This document shows positions 43,406 through 52,350 of a DNA stretch of 64,000 bases, piece after piece. Numbering within the stretch: the stretch's first letter is position 1; every line of letters begins with the position of its first letter. Origin of the DNA: Bdellovibrionales bacterium RIFCSPHIGHO2_01_FULL_40_29 (lineage in GTDB: Bacteria > Bdellovibrionota > Bdellovibrionia > Bdellovibrionales > Bdellovibrionaceae); the NCBI GenBank assembly GCA_001771815.1, contig MEPU01000004.1, positions 186,001-250,000 of the forward strand, read 5' to 3'. The notes beneath the pieces are model-generated. The model had not been told where the DNA came from. It was given only the letters and a program-made list of their open reading frames with translations, and did no database searches. A program made the position numbers and the translations under genes.

Positions 43406-43442
43406 AAAGAAAATCTTGGGATTAAGTTGGACTTAATCCCAA
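43404..43442 (-). terminator. Terminator of the subtilase-PilZ gene
   Basis: A perfect 12-bp stem (43416-43427 with 43431-43442, loop TGG) is followed on the minus strand by GATTTTCTTTTT. The last codons and stop of the protease gene are part of the stem. It could also slow mgtE transcription from the other side. Confidence 0.7.
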
Positions 43443-45290
43443 AGTCCATGTGGAAAATTGTGCCCGTAATTGATCTGTGATATTTAAAAATTTAACGCCA
43501 TAAGATTGTTTTTGTGAACACCAAACAACTTCGCCGTCCATTTCCTGATCCAAGCCTTCAATTTTTACTTTGATCTTCTCGCCTTTATTCATTTGAAGCG
43601 TTCCACTAAATGAAACTCCACCCAGTGATAGTGTATCTGAAGCTGTTGTGATCACTTGGTCTCCAATTTTCAAGACTAAATCTTTTGCTAATGTGTAGCG
43701 AGCATACTGACGACGCTGAATTTGTTGCACCTCTAAAGGAGTTTTGCGACGCAGACCCACCGCCAATAACACGGGCAAAAGAATCATTGCCAGTATGGCC
43801 CCTGATGTTCCCATACCGCCACTGGAATCACTGCCTGAACCATCTAGAAAACTAGAAGCCCCTGCTCCCAAAGCTTTTACCAAACCACAGCCACCACCAC
43901 CAGAATCTGTTGGTGCCGAATCCGATGCAACACTTCGCTCGGTCTTATAAACGGGAGTGTAACTTGGATTGTAAGCCGCAGTTCCGGCTTGTGCTATTGC
44001 CGCCTGCGTGGCCAAAAGTGCATTCACGCGGCCACTTGTTGAAACTTTATTAATCAATGACGAAAATGTATTGGTTGAGCTCAGAATAATAGATCGCACC
44101 TGATAACCGGAAAGTTGTGGAGCTTCACGAATCAATAGTGCCGCAAGACCCGCAACAAATGGCGATGCCATTGATGTTCCGGACATCATCTGAAAACACC
44201 CTGGCGATGGACAACCATTTCCAGGAACTGAACTGACGATAGCCACTCCCGGAGCGGCCACATGAACTGTTAAACCATAATTTGAAAAGGACGCTTTATT
44301 GTCAGAATCTGTTGATGCGGCAACAGCAATATTATTGGGAGTATCAAGAGCTGCCGGATACATGGGGGTCGTATCATTATCTGACCCTGAGTTTCCAGCC
44401 GCTGAAGCAATCACCACACCATTGGTATGTGCGTAAGTGTAAGCATCATGCAACGAGCGCGAGTAGGATGAACCTCCCCACGAATTATTGATAACTTTGG
44501 CTCCCATATTCACCGCATAGTATATAGCACTCACAGCGTTGGCTGTTGTTCCAGAACCATTGGCATCTAAAAACTTTAACGGCATAATTTTTATTTTTGA
44601 TTCACGCACGGATGATTGCAAAATATCTTGTCCGACACCCAAAACAATTCCCGCGACATGAGTCCCGTGATCATCATCATCATAAATAGAGCCACTGTTT
44701 GAAACATAATTCCAACCATTAATGTCATCTATATAACCATTTGAATCATCATCCACGCCGGGGGTGCCATTCAACTCGGCCGTGTTTTGCCAAATGGCAC
44801 CTGAATCGGCAAACAGCGCATGAGTCATATCCAAGCCTGTATCGATGACCGCAACAACTGTTTTTGTGCCCTGATTGTAAGGCATTGCAACCGCCCAGGA
44901 ATCAGTCACTTGAACATCTGCATAAGATTGATCGTAGGAATCAAATGCTCCCGGAGCAGTCCCAAAAGGTTGAACCTCAACCGGGTCAATAGTTAACTTA
45001 TAATTGGGCTCTATAAACTCAACCTCAGGATCAGCCCGAAGTTGATCTAAACTTGCCTGAGAGTTGGTTTTGATATGCATCATTGTTGAGCCCCAAAACG
45101 CCTGTTTCACATGAACAGCAGAACCCATTTTTTTGATCAGACTGACGCCCTTACTTAAGCGTGAGTTCGAAGTCGCACCCTTTTGACTTTTAATTTTAAT
45201 AATATATTCACCTTGAACGACTTGGCTCTGAGCATAACCGCTGACTGCTGCAAATATAATTGTCGTCGTAAATAACGCTGCTAAACGCAC
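43422..45290 (-). CDS. Secreted subtilisin-like serine protease with membrane anchor and PilZ-like tail
   Basis: From GTG 45290 the protein has a signal peptide (VRLAALFTTTIIFAAVSGYA), an I9-type propeptide, and an S8 subtilase domain with Asp150 (VAVIDTGLD), His208 (DDHGTHVAG), Asn300 (SAAGN) and Ser373 (SGTSMASP). A Ser/Gly-rich linker leads to a membrane helix (about 496-513) ending in RRK, then a ~100-residue PilZ-like domain with RRQYAR and SLGGVSF; the usual Asp/Asn before the Ser is Thr. Topology would put the protease outside and PilZ inside. PilZ domains bind cyclic di-GMP. A start as early as 45398 is possible but leaves a non-signal stretch. Confidence 0.85.
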   Translation of the reverse strand: MRLAALFTTTIIFAAVSGYAQSQVVQGEYIIKIKSQKGATSNSRLSKGVSLIKKMGSAVHVKQAFWGSTMMHIKTNSQASLDQLRADPEVEFIEPNYKLTIDPVEVQPFGTAPGAFDSYDQSYADVQVTDSWAVAMPYNQGTKTVVAVIDTGLDMTHALFADSGAIWQNTAELNGTPGVDDDSNGYIDDINGWNYVSNSGSIYDDDDHGTHVAGIVLGVGQDILQSSVRESKIKIMPLKFLDANGSGTTANAVSAIYYAVNMGAKVINNSWGGSSYSRSLHDAYTYAHTNGVVIASAAGNSGSDNDTTPMYPAALDTPNNIAVAASTDSDNKASFSNYGLTVHVAAPGVAIVSSVPGNGCPSPGCFQMMSGTSMASPFVAGLAALLIREAPQLSGYQVRSIILSSTNTFSSLINKVSTSGRVNALLATQAAIAQAGTAAYNPSYTPVYKTERSVASDSAPTDSGGGGCGLVKALGAGASSFLDGSGSDSSGGMGTSGAILAMILLPVLLAVGLRRKTPLEVQQIQRRQYARYTLAKDLVLKIGDQVITTASDTLSLGGVSFSGTLQMNKGEKIKVKIEGLDQEMDGEVVWCSQKQSYGVKFLNITDQLRAQFSTWTLGLSPT

Positions 45291-45463
45291 CAACGTACAC
45301 CCCGTAGATTTATCGTGAATCGTATACTTTAAGTATCGGGGCAATAGTCTTTGGACTAAAGAATGATGGTTTATTCTCTCAAAATAATTCACTGGCACTG
45401 TCTCAACCCGAGACTTCTTGTTCAGTTTTAGACGAACCCTTCCTTGACTCGGATTTTGACCTC

Positions 45464-46090
45464 GTGAATCATGCTATTAAGATGAATAAAATCCAAAAAA
45501 TCTTTGTCAGTGGACTTGTCGCCTTTTTACCAATGGCCGTAACGATCTATATCGTTTTTGCAGGCATCAGCATTGTTGAAAATCTCTTAGGGACTTTTCT
45601 TCAACGCATTTTACCGCCGGAGGCTTACTATCCGGGTTTTGGATTTCTCACGACGGTTATTCTGATTTTTTTATTAGGTTTGATGCTTAATAATTTTATC
45701 ACAGCGGGACTTTTTAAAAAAATTCAAGAAAAACTGACAGAAATTCCGCTCATCAAAGTGGTCTATTCTCCTCTTCGTGATCTCATGAATTTATTTTCCA
45801 AAGGACATGGGCAAAGTAATTTAAAAAAAGTCGTTTTGGTACATTTTAGCGAGGGCAAAAAAGCCCTTGGATTGGTGACTCGCGAACATTTTGAAGATAT
45901 TGGAATTCCGAGCCTTGCCTCGAATGATCGTGTCGCTGTTTTTTTTCCGATGAGCTATGGCTTGGGTGGTTACACTTTATTAATTAATAAAACAGATATT
46001 GAATCTGTTGATTTGCCTGCAGAAAAAGCCATGAGCTTGGCCTTAACGGCGTGGATAAAAACGGGCACGAAAGGCTCCAATGCGCTCTAA
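45464..46090 (+). CDS. DUF502 family membrane protein
   Basis: The 208-residue protein has two N-terminal membrane segments (VSGLVAFLPMAVTIYIVFAGI and FLTTVILIFLLGLMLNNFI) followed by a soluble beta-rich domain with DUF502 landmarks (IPLIKVVYSPLRDL, FPMSYGLGGYTLLI). The family is widespread in Gram-negatives and plant membranes; its molecular role is unclear. The start may be GTG 45464 or ATG 45482; neither has a good ribosome-binding site. It overlaps the next gene by 11 nt. Confidence 0.8.
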   Translation: MNHAIKMNKIQKIFVSGLVAFLPMAVTIYIVFAGISIVENLLGTFLQRILPPEAYYPGFGFLTTVILIFLLGLMLNNFITAGLFKKIQEKLTEIPLIKVVYSPLRDLMNLFSKGHGQSNLKKVVLVHFSEGKKALGLVTREHFEDIGIPSLASNDRVAVFFPMSYGLGGYTLLINKTDIESVDLPAEKAMSLALTAWIKTGTKGSNAL

Positions 46091-47429
46091 AACAACACAA
46101 GAGAAAGCCCTGGATATTAATTTAGACGTTCAATACTATGGGTCCTTTGCTGAGATTGGTGCTGGTCAAGAAGTGGCTCGACAATTTTTTCAAGCGGGAA
46201 AGGCTTCTCAAACAGTGGCTCTTTCTATCTCAGCTTATGACATGACATTTAGTGATATCATCTACGGCAAAGAAAAATCAGGACGCTATGTCTGCAAGAC
46301 ACGTTTAGAAAAAATGCTGGACAAAGAATACTCGAAGATGGTCACTCGATTGGTTGCCGAACGTGGTGATAAAACATGTTTTTTTAGTTTTGCGGACACG
46401 GTTTCAACAGGCACCAAAAATCATGGCTGGCTAGGAGTGCGTTTTCAAGCCAAACCAAATGCCGAAGCCCAAACCGTGATGTTTCATGTTCGACTTCTTG
46501 ATAAGCATCGATTACAACAACAAGAAACATTAGGGCGACTTGGGGTTAACTTGCTGCACTCCTGCTTTTATGAACGCAAAAACCCAGATGACTTTTTAGC
46601 CGGGCTTTTTGATCAGATCAAAGAAGGATCTATTGCTGTTGATATCATTGAATTTTTTGGTGCTGAATTTAAAAAATTTGATCCTATATTATTTAATTTG
46701 AAATTAGTTCATTTGGGATGGGCTGATGCTATTCTGGTGGATTCATCCGGCCAATTACAAAACTCTGGTGACTATTTATTTGGAAAATCAATCCTTGTTC
46801 AACGTGGTTCCTACAATCCCGTCACCAATACTCATTTAGATATTTTTAAACGTGGAGTTGTGCATTTTAAAAAAGAGTTTAATCTCAAAGAGCAAGAAAT
46901 TCTAGGAATGCTTGAGTTTCATTTGGATATTCGACAACAGAACAACAAACTCTCACCAGAAGAAGCCTTACGTCGCGTAAAAATGATCACAGCATTGGGT
47001 TTACCGGCACTGATTACTCGTTTTACATTATTTTACCAGTTGAAAGAATTCATCCGTCTGTCGACACCAAAACCGCTAGCTATTGTGGTCGGAGCGGCTT
47101 ACCTTGAAAAATTATTTGATGTGAATTTTTATTTGAATCTGAGTGGCGGCCTACTCGAGGGTTTGGGTAAATTATTGGGGCGGTATTCGCGCTTGTACGT
47201 CTACCCTCATAAAACCAAAGAAATTTGCCTTTTGACAAAAAGCTTCTTTCCAAATCCAGAAGTTAAAAATATCTATGCTCATTTTATCGAAAGCCAGAAT
47301 ATTCAAGATATCGCTGGCTGTGATGAGATCGATCAATTTATTCATTCAGAAGATGTGAATAAATTGATCAAGAAAAAAGATATAGCTTGGAAAAAACTTG
47401 TCCCTGAAAAAATTCACTCACTGGTTTAG
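46080..47429 (+). CDS. Uncharacterised protein with CoaD-like nucleotidyltransferase motif
   Basis: The 449-residue protein has no signal peptide or membrane helix. Its N-terminal region (VQYYGSFAEIGAGQEVARQFFQAGKASQTVA is too conserved-looking to be random) is found in large proteins from Bacteroidota that, as I recall, carry conflicting automatic labels. In the middle, residues 242-255 read RGSYNPVTNTHLDI, very close to the CoaD signature GSFDPxTNGHLDI, with Gly replaced by Thr before the key His252. Other adenylyltransferase motifs (for example ISSTxVR) were not found. Overlap of 11 nt with the DUF502 gene suggests coupling. Function is not assigned; nucleotide binding is only a hint. Confidence 0.6.
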   Translation: MRSKTTQEKALDINLDVQYYGSFAEIGAGQEVARQFFQAGKASQTVALSISAYDMTFSDIIYGKEKSGRYVCKTRLEKMLDKEYSKMVTRLVAERGDKTCFFSFADTVSTGTKNHGWLGVRFQAKPNAEAQTVMFHVRLLDKHRLQQQETLGRLGVNLLHSCFYERKNPDDFLAGLFDQIKEGSIAVDIIEFFGAEFKKFDPILFNLKLVHLGWADAILVDSSGQLQNSGDYLFGKSILVQRGSYNPVTNTHLDIFKRGVVHFKKEFNLKEQEILGMLEFHLDIRQQNNKLSPEEALRRVKMITALGLPALITRFTLFYQLKEFIRLSTPKPLAIVVGAAYLEKLFDVNFYLNLSGGLLEGLGKLLGRYSRLYVYPHKTKEICLLTKSFFPNPEVKNIYAHFIESQNIQDIAGCDEIDQFIHSEDVNKLIKKKDIAWKKLVPEKIHSLV

Positions 47430-48928
47430 ACGCTGACTCGTTTAAGCCATTCTATCATCATTTGAACCGGTTGTCCGTTGGCCCCGGTTTGAGCCAAGGC
47501 TCCAGTTGGCTTATCATTCCAGCAATAAACATCTAAGTGAGCCCATTTTTTACCACCTGCAAACTTTTCTAAAAATAATGCTGCTGTGACAGCACCACCA
47601 AAACCATCTGCTGAATTTCGAAAATCGGCAAAATTAGAATTTAATCCTGAAAACATTTTTGAAATCAGTGGCATGCGCCAAGCTGGTTCTCCGGCAACTT
47701 GACCCGCATTGCAAATCTGCTCAGACAACACATCATTGTTGCAAAACAAACCTGCAACATCAGCACCCAAAGCCACTTTGATGGCTCCGGTCAGAGTTGC
47801 AATATCGACTAAAATTTCAGGCTCATCTTTTAGTTTTTGAGTGACCGCAACATCCATCACATCTGCTAAAACCAAACGCCCCTCTGCATCTGTATTATCT
47901 ATCTCCACAACAAAACCTGCGCGCGATTTATACAAATCACTGGGCCGCATCGACTTTGAATCTACAGAGTTTTCAGCAAGTGCTAAATAGAAATCACACG
48001 GTCTTGAATAATTTGAATGGGCAACCCAATAAGCCAACGCTAAAACCGCTGCGCTTCCGCCCATATCTTTTTTCATCATTCGCATACCTGATGAAGGCTT
48101 AATATCCAAACCACCCGTGTCAAAAGTAATCCCCTTACCCACAAACGCAATAGGCTTTTTACGAGATGCTTTTTTGGGCCGATAGCGAAGATGAATCATC
48201 TTTGGTGGAGTTTTTGATCCAGCCCCCACAGCCAATAACAAATTCATTCTTTCTGTTGCCAATTTTTTCTCGTCCCAAACTGTCACTTTTGTATTGGGAA
48301 ACTGAATGTCTTGAGAAGCTATCCGAGACAGCGTTGTGGGATTGATTTCATTGGGTGGCAAATTTACTAAATGTCGCGCCAATTGAATGGCAACAGCTTC
48401 TTGCTGAGCCGCTGTCACCATGGATTTTGTGATTTTGCTGCCATCAGATTCAATAAAAACCTTGGGATAATTTACTTTTTTATCCGCATAGACATTAAAA
48501 AATTGATATGTTGCAAGCTCGCTTCCAATCAAAACCGCTCGCGTGATTTCAGCACTGCATTGACTTAAATAAATCTGTAAATTTTCAATATGCAGATTTT
48601 TTGTCATACCTATAACTGAACCGGCCTGATCTCGGAACCATCCGTAGACGGACTCATCCATCAAACCATAATGTTGCCCACGCTTTGACTCTGTATTTTT
48701 TAAAATCCAAACCGGACCACTTTTTCCGACGAAATGAAGTGATCGCTTATCCGTCGCTAGTAATTTTTTAGCTTGAAAGTCATGAGCGTGAGTCTCGATG
48801 ATCTCTTTAGTTTCCTTAAGCAACTTGGATTTTGAGGTAGATCCCAAAACATAGACAATTCCTTCCGGAGAAGAAGACAGTTTTAACTCAAATTGAATCA
48901 AAGGTTGGGTCATTACTCGAATACTCAT
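47426..48928 (-). CDS. pepA: Leucyl aminopeptidase (M17 family)
   Basis: M17 aminopeptidases are hexameric di-metal enzymes. The 500-residue protein has the metal and catalytic segments GKGITFDTGGLDIKPSSGM, DMGGSAAVLA and the signature NTDAEGRLVLADVMD. The N-terminal regulatory domain is present. Start ATG with GAGGTG upstream. Its stop codon shares bases with the stop of the uncharacterised gene on the opposite strand (47426-47429). With pepN in the same window the organism is well supplied with peptide-degrading enzymes. Confidence 0.92.
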   Translation of the reverse strand: MSIRVMTQPLIQFELKLSSSPEGIVYVLGSTSKSKLLKETKEIIETHAHDFQAKKLLATDKRSLHFVGKSGPVWILKNTESKRGQHYGLMDESVYGWFRDQAGSVIGMTKNLHIENLQIYLSQCSAEITRAVLIGSELATYQFFNVYADKKVNYPKVFIESDGSKITKSMVTAAQQEAVAIQLARHLVNLPPNEINPTTLSRIASQDIQFPNTKVTVWDEKKLATERMNLLLAVGAGSKTPPKMIHLRYRPKKASRKKPIAFVGKGITFDTGGLDIKPSSGMRMMKKDMGGSAAVLALAYWVAHSNYSRPCDFYLALAENSVDSKSMRPSDLYKSRAGFVVEIDNTDAEGRLVLADVMDVAVTQKLKDEPEILVDIATLTGAIKVALGADVAGLFCNNDVLSEQICNAGQVAGEPAWRMPLISKMFSGLNSNFADFRNSADGFGGAVTAALFLEKFAGGKKWAHLDVYCWNDKPTGALAQTGANGQPVQMMIEWLKRVSV

Positions 48929-48968
48929 TTATTCACCTCAGGATGTTTGCTATCATGGTGCCTTAGAC

Positions 48969-49982
48969 ATGATGAATAATGCAACTGTGAATATAAAACT
49001 GGGTTTGTTTAATGTGGAAAATTTATTTCTGCTTTTTGACCGTCCCATACCACCGAATTATCAAAATCTTACAGAAGATGAATGGCAGAAATTGTCTACC
49101 TCGATTTACGACAACAAGCCTTTGAAAAAGTGTCTCTCCATAGCCTCTATCATTCTTAAAAATGAACCCGATATTATGATGGTCTGTGAAGTGGGAGGCC
49201 TTGAGTCTCTGAAAAATTTCAATTCATTATTTCTGGACTCAAAGTATTCGTGTGTGCTTTTAGAGGGCAACTCCAATCGCAATATTGATGTGGGATTTTT
49301 GATTAAAAAAGATCTTCCCTATTTCTTCGATGTCATCAGTAACAAAAACCGCCCCCTTCATTTTCTGTACCCTCATGAAATCCTATCTCAGCAGCATGGA
49401 TTTAAAATCAAAGCTCCTTCTCAGCTCTTTTCACGAGATTGCCTGGAACTTCGACTTTTTCTGAATAACCGAGAAAAACCATTTATGATTTTACTTCTGA
49501 CACACTTAAAATCTCGATTGGATCCAGAGCGGATCGATCCCGGAGGCGTCGAACGGCGCTCTGCCGAATTAAGAACAGTTGTTTCAATCTACAAAGAACT
49601 GGAATACCAATACCCAGAAATCCCCGTTTTAGTCTGTGGTGACTTGAATGGGTACGCTGGAAAACAGAATCCTGATCTTGAATTTTTACCGATCTATCAA
49701 CAGACAGATCTTCAAGATATTTTTGAAGTGGCTGGTGTAAGTACAGATAAACGCTCTACATTTTATCAAATTAAAAACGGAAACAAGGCCGAAGGTAAGC
49801 AAATAGATTACTGCTTTATCCCAAAGAAAATTTGGCCTCATTTAGCTAGTGATTGCTCTGTGTATTTGTACACGGATCACCTGGGGCTCCCCCTCAACCC
49901 ACCAACAACGATGGATTTAAAAAGCCAACTTCCGTCAGATCACTACCCCCTCTTTTTTACTCTTGAAAACCTGCCCGTTTGA
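48969..49982 (+). CDS. Endonuclease/exonuclease/phosphatase family protein
   Basis: The 337-residue protein follows the EEP fold order: LGLFNVENLF at the start, MMVCEVGGLESL (metal-binding Glu), LLLTHLKSR, VLVCGDLNGY and PSDHYPLFFTL with the catalytic His near the end. Members act on DNA, RNA, phosphoinositides or other phosphodiesters; the substrate is not clear from sequence. No signal peptide is seen, so it is probably cytoplasmic. The gene is divergent from leucyl aminopeptidase with about 40 bp between starts. Confidence 0.85.
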   Translation: MMNNATVNIKLGLFNVENLFLLFDRPIPPNYQNLTEDEWQKLSTSIYDNKPLKKCLSIASIILKNEPDIMMVCEVGGLESLKNFNSLFLDSKYSCVLLEGNSNRNIDVGFLIKKDLPYFFDVISNKNRPLHFLYPHEILSQQHGFKIKAPSQLFSRDCLELRLFLNNREKPFMILLLTHLKSRLDPERIDPGGVERRSAELRTVVSIYKELEYQYPEIPVLVCGDLNGYAGKQNPDLEFLPIYQQTDLQDIFEVAGVSTDKRSTFYQIKNGNKAEGKQIDYCFIPKKIWPHLASDCSVYLYTDHLGLPLNPPTTMDLKSQLPSDHYPLFFTLENLPV

Positions 49983-49997
49983 TGCGATTTTTAAACT

Positions 49998-50387
49998 ATG
50001 AGTTTAAAAAAAATACAGACTCCTCAGTTTGAAATCACCGCAACCTCAGTTTATGTCCCTAGCGAATCAGCACCCGACCAGAACCGATATTTCTTTGCTT
50101 ATAAAATCTCTGTGAAAAATAAAGGAAATCAGGATGCTCAACTCATGAGTCGCCACTGGATTATCACAGATGCGTTAGGCCATATCGAAGAAGTTCGCGG
50201 CCCTGGCATCGTTGGTTTGCAACCTCGCATTACTGCCGGACAGGCCTTTGAGTATGATAGTGCCTGTCCGTTACGAACACCCTCAGGCAGCATGAGGGGA
50301 TACTATCATTTTGTTGGTGATGATGGAGAACCTTTTGAAGTTGAAATTCCTGAATTTTATTTAATCAGTCCGCACGCGATGCACTAG
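49998..50387 (+). CDS. apaG: ApaG/CorD protein
   Basis: ApaG is a small fibronectin-like beta-sandwich protein of unclear role, linked in enterobacteria to magnesium and cobalt resistance and Ap4A metabolism. The 129-residue product shows the family pattern: YFFAYKISVKNKGNQDAQLMSRHWIITDA, GVVGLQP-like GIVGLQPRITAGQAFEY and GSMRGYYHF. It follows the EEP gene by 15 bp and overlaps the convergent pcp gene by 27 nt at the 3' end. Confidence 0.9.
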   Translation: MSLKKIQTPQFEITATSVYVPSESAPDQNRYFFAYKISVKNKGNQDAQLMSRHWIITDALGHIEEVRGPGIVGLQPRITAGQAFEYDSACPLRTPSGSMRGYYHFVGDDGEPFEVEIPEFYLISPHAMH

Positions 50388-50933
50388 TTCACACAAAATT
50401 TGCAACTGCTTTTCATACTCTAGGCTATAAACATCGTCTTCCATCATTTGCTCTGGCAGCAATGGCACATGAATAAAAATAGATTTTATACTCTTGAACT
50501 CGTGCAACACCCGAAAGTACAAGTCATTGCAAACATAAGTCCCCGCCGAAAAGGAAATATCCACTGCATCCATTTTTTCTGTTAATTTTTCCAATGGATA
50601 CTGAGACATCAATGCCAGTGGCGCATCGGACACGATGGATCCCGTTAGCGGTCGAATACCTTTTTCATCCTGATGCCCGGACTGAATCCAATTCAGACCA
50701 ATCTTTTCAAGACACACTTTTTTGCGGCCACGTGCTTGCCCCAGCATCAAAATTAAATCGGGATTGATCTGAATAATTCGTTCTTTAAAAATTTGAAATG
50801 AATTTTCAAACTCAACAGGCAACACAATGGAATCGACTTCTGAAAATCGATTTCCCAGCTCAATCGCCAGCAACTGACTTGGATTAATCTTTTGATTTAG
50901 AAATGGCTTAAACCCAGAAACAAGAATTTTCAT
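50361..50933 (-). CDS. pcp: Pyrrolidone-carboxylate peptidase
   Basis: Pcp (peptidase family C15) removes pyroglutamate from peptide N-termini. From ATG 50933 the protein is 190 residues, with catalytic Glu76 (CLEKIGLNW), Cys135 (SAGTYVCNDLYF) and His155 (FIHVPLLPEQ). The chosen start overlaps the pdxH stop by 4 nt (ATGA); a longer frame to 51017 lies within pdxH. Slightly shorter than many family members. Confidence 0.9.
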   Translation of the reverse strand: MKILVSGFKPFLNQKINPSQLLAIELGNRFSEVDSIVLPVEFENSFQIFKERIIQINPDLILMLGQARGRKKVCLEKIGLNWIQSGHQDEKGIRPLTGSIVSDAPLALMSQYPLEKLTEKMDAVDISFSAGTYVCNDLYFRVLHEFKSIKSIFIHVPLLPEQMMEDDVYSLEYEKQLQILCELVHRVRTD

Positions 50934-51520
50934 GGTGATCGTAAAAAACGATTCCAATTTAAATCTGAACCTTGAAAGACATAGCGCTCGTGCATTCGAC
51001 CAGATCGCGCAAACCAAAACTCAAATTCAGTCGGAATAATTCGATATCCACCCCAATGTGGTGGCCTTGGAACAACCTGCCCCTGAAATTTGGCTTCCAC
51101 TTGCTGTGCTTTTTTTTGAAAAAATTCAAACGACTCAATTTTATCAGATTGTTCAGAAGTCCATGCACCAATCTGACTCAGCCGAGGTCGACTAGCAAAA
51201 TACTTTTCAGACTCTTCATCTGTTAATTTTTCAGCAATCCCCTCAATGCGGATTTGCTGGTCAAGGTGGGGCCAATAAAAAGTAGCCGCCACAGCGTTAT
51301 TAACCTCTATATCACGGCCTTTACGACCATTGTAATTGGTATAAAAAGAAAACCCTCTGCGAACTAATCCTTTAAATAGGACGATCCGTACAGAGGGTTG
51401 ATGTCTTTCATTCACTGTTGCGAGCGCCATCGCATTATGCTCTGGCACTCCCTTAATTTGAGCCTCTTTAAATAATTCTAAGAAATTTTCAAATGGGTCA
51501 TTCTTAAAATCAAAGCTCAT
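50930..51520 (-). CDS. pdxH: Pyridoxamine 5'-phosphate oxidase
   Basis: PdxH makes pyridoxal phosphate from pyridoxine or pyridoxamine phosphate using FMN. The 196-residue protein matches closely: PSVRIVLFKGLVRRGFSFYT, NYNGRKGRDIEVN, ATFYWPHLDQQIRIEG and the C-terminal FQGSDLNWNRFLRSP. Start ATG is 28 bp after the FKBP gene. It overlaps pcp by 4 nt. Confidence 0.95.
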   Translation of the reverse strand: MSFDFKNDPFENFLELFKEAQIKGVPEHNAMALATVNERHQPSVRIVLFKGLVRRGFSFYTNYNGRKGRDIEVNNAVAATFYWPHLDQQIRIEGIAEKLTDEESEKYFASRPRLSQIGAWTSEQSDKIESFEFFQKKAQQVEAKFQGQVVPRPPHWGGYRIIPTEFEFWFARSGRMHERYVFQGSDLNWNRFLRSP

Positions 51521-51548
51521 AGAGATATCTCGCTTTCAGGTGACGAAA

Positions 51549-52241
51549 CTACTTCTTTGGTTTAGCTGGCGCTGCCGCTGGTTTAACAATTTCAAGCAAT
51601 TCAACTTCAAAAATCAAAGCTGAATTTGCTGGAATACCTGGTCGGCCAGATGGTCCGTAAGCCAATTCAGGTGGAATGAATAATTTGTACTTTGATCCCA
51701 CTTTCATCATTTGCAAAGCTTCTGTCCAGCCTGCGATCACGCCACCAACTGGAAACTCAGCAGGTTGACCACGATCAACAGATGAATCGAATTTTTCACC
51801 AGTGATCAATGTTCCCGTGTAGTGACACTTCACATTGTCTTCTTTTTTTGGCATTGGGCCAGTGCCCTCTTTGATAACCATGTATTGCAAACCAGAAGCT
51901 GTCGTTTTTACACCCTCAGCTGTTTTATTTTTTTCTAAGAACTCTGCTGATTTTTTTTTGTTGTTCTCGCCCTCTTCTTGTTGCTTTTTCATTGCTGATT
52001 CTTGCAACTTCATCATTGCTTTTTGAATCTCTTCTTTTGTCATTTCTGACTTACCTTGACCGGCATCTTTCATTGAAGCCACCAAAGTTGTTGCATCAAA
52101 ATCAATATTTTGTGCTTTAAGGTTTTGGCCAATCTGTTGGCCGATAGCATACGATGCTTGGCCCTTATCAGATTTTAAATCCGGCTTGTTACATGCCGTA
52201 AGTGCAAGAGCGGCTACTGCGACTACTAAAACTTTTGTCAT
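51549..52241 (-). CDS. FKBP-type peptidyl-prolyl isomerase lipoprotein (Mip/FkpA-like)
   Basis: The 230-residue protein has a lipoprotein signal (VVAVAALALTAC, Cys17), an N-terminal helical dimerisation region (residues ~25-115) and a C-terminal FKBP domain (VKCHYTGTLITGEKFDSSVD, GVIAGWTEALQMM, LFIPPELAYGPSG). Such Mip/FkpA proteins help fold proteins in the periplasm or outer membrane. The C-terminal tail is Ala/Lys/Pro-rich. First gene of fkp-pdxH-pcp on the minus strand, divergent from the EamA gene. Confidence 0.93.
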   Translation of the reverse strand: MTKVLVVAVAALALTACNKPDLKSDKGQASYAIGQQIGQNLKAQNIDFDATTLVASMKDAGQGKSEMTKEEIQKAMMKLQESAMKKQQEEGENNKKKSAEFLEKNKTAEGVKTTASGLQYMVIKEGTGPMPKKEDNVKCHYTGTLITGEKFDSSVDRGQPAEFPVGGVIAGWTEALQMMKVGSKYKLFIPPELAYGPSGRPGIPANSALIFEVELLEIVKPAAAPAKPKK

Positions 52242-52350
52242 ACGAATCCTTTCAATAATGATTTCGTTTTTATATTAAGCTTTAAAACTTTTAAATCTTG
52301 TTTTCAGTCTTAAATCATGCTCGAATTCATAGGGATTTCAAACACATAAC

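Noticed and set aside
46080-47429. TonB-dependent receptor, a label I recall on similar proteins
   Set aside because: No signal peptide, plug or barrel features are present.
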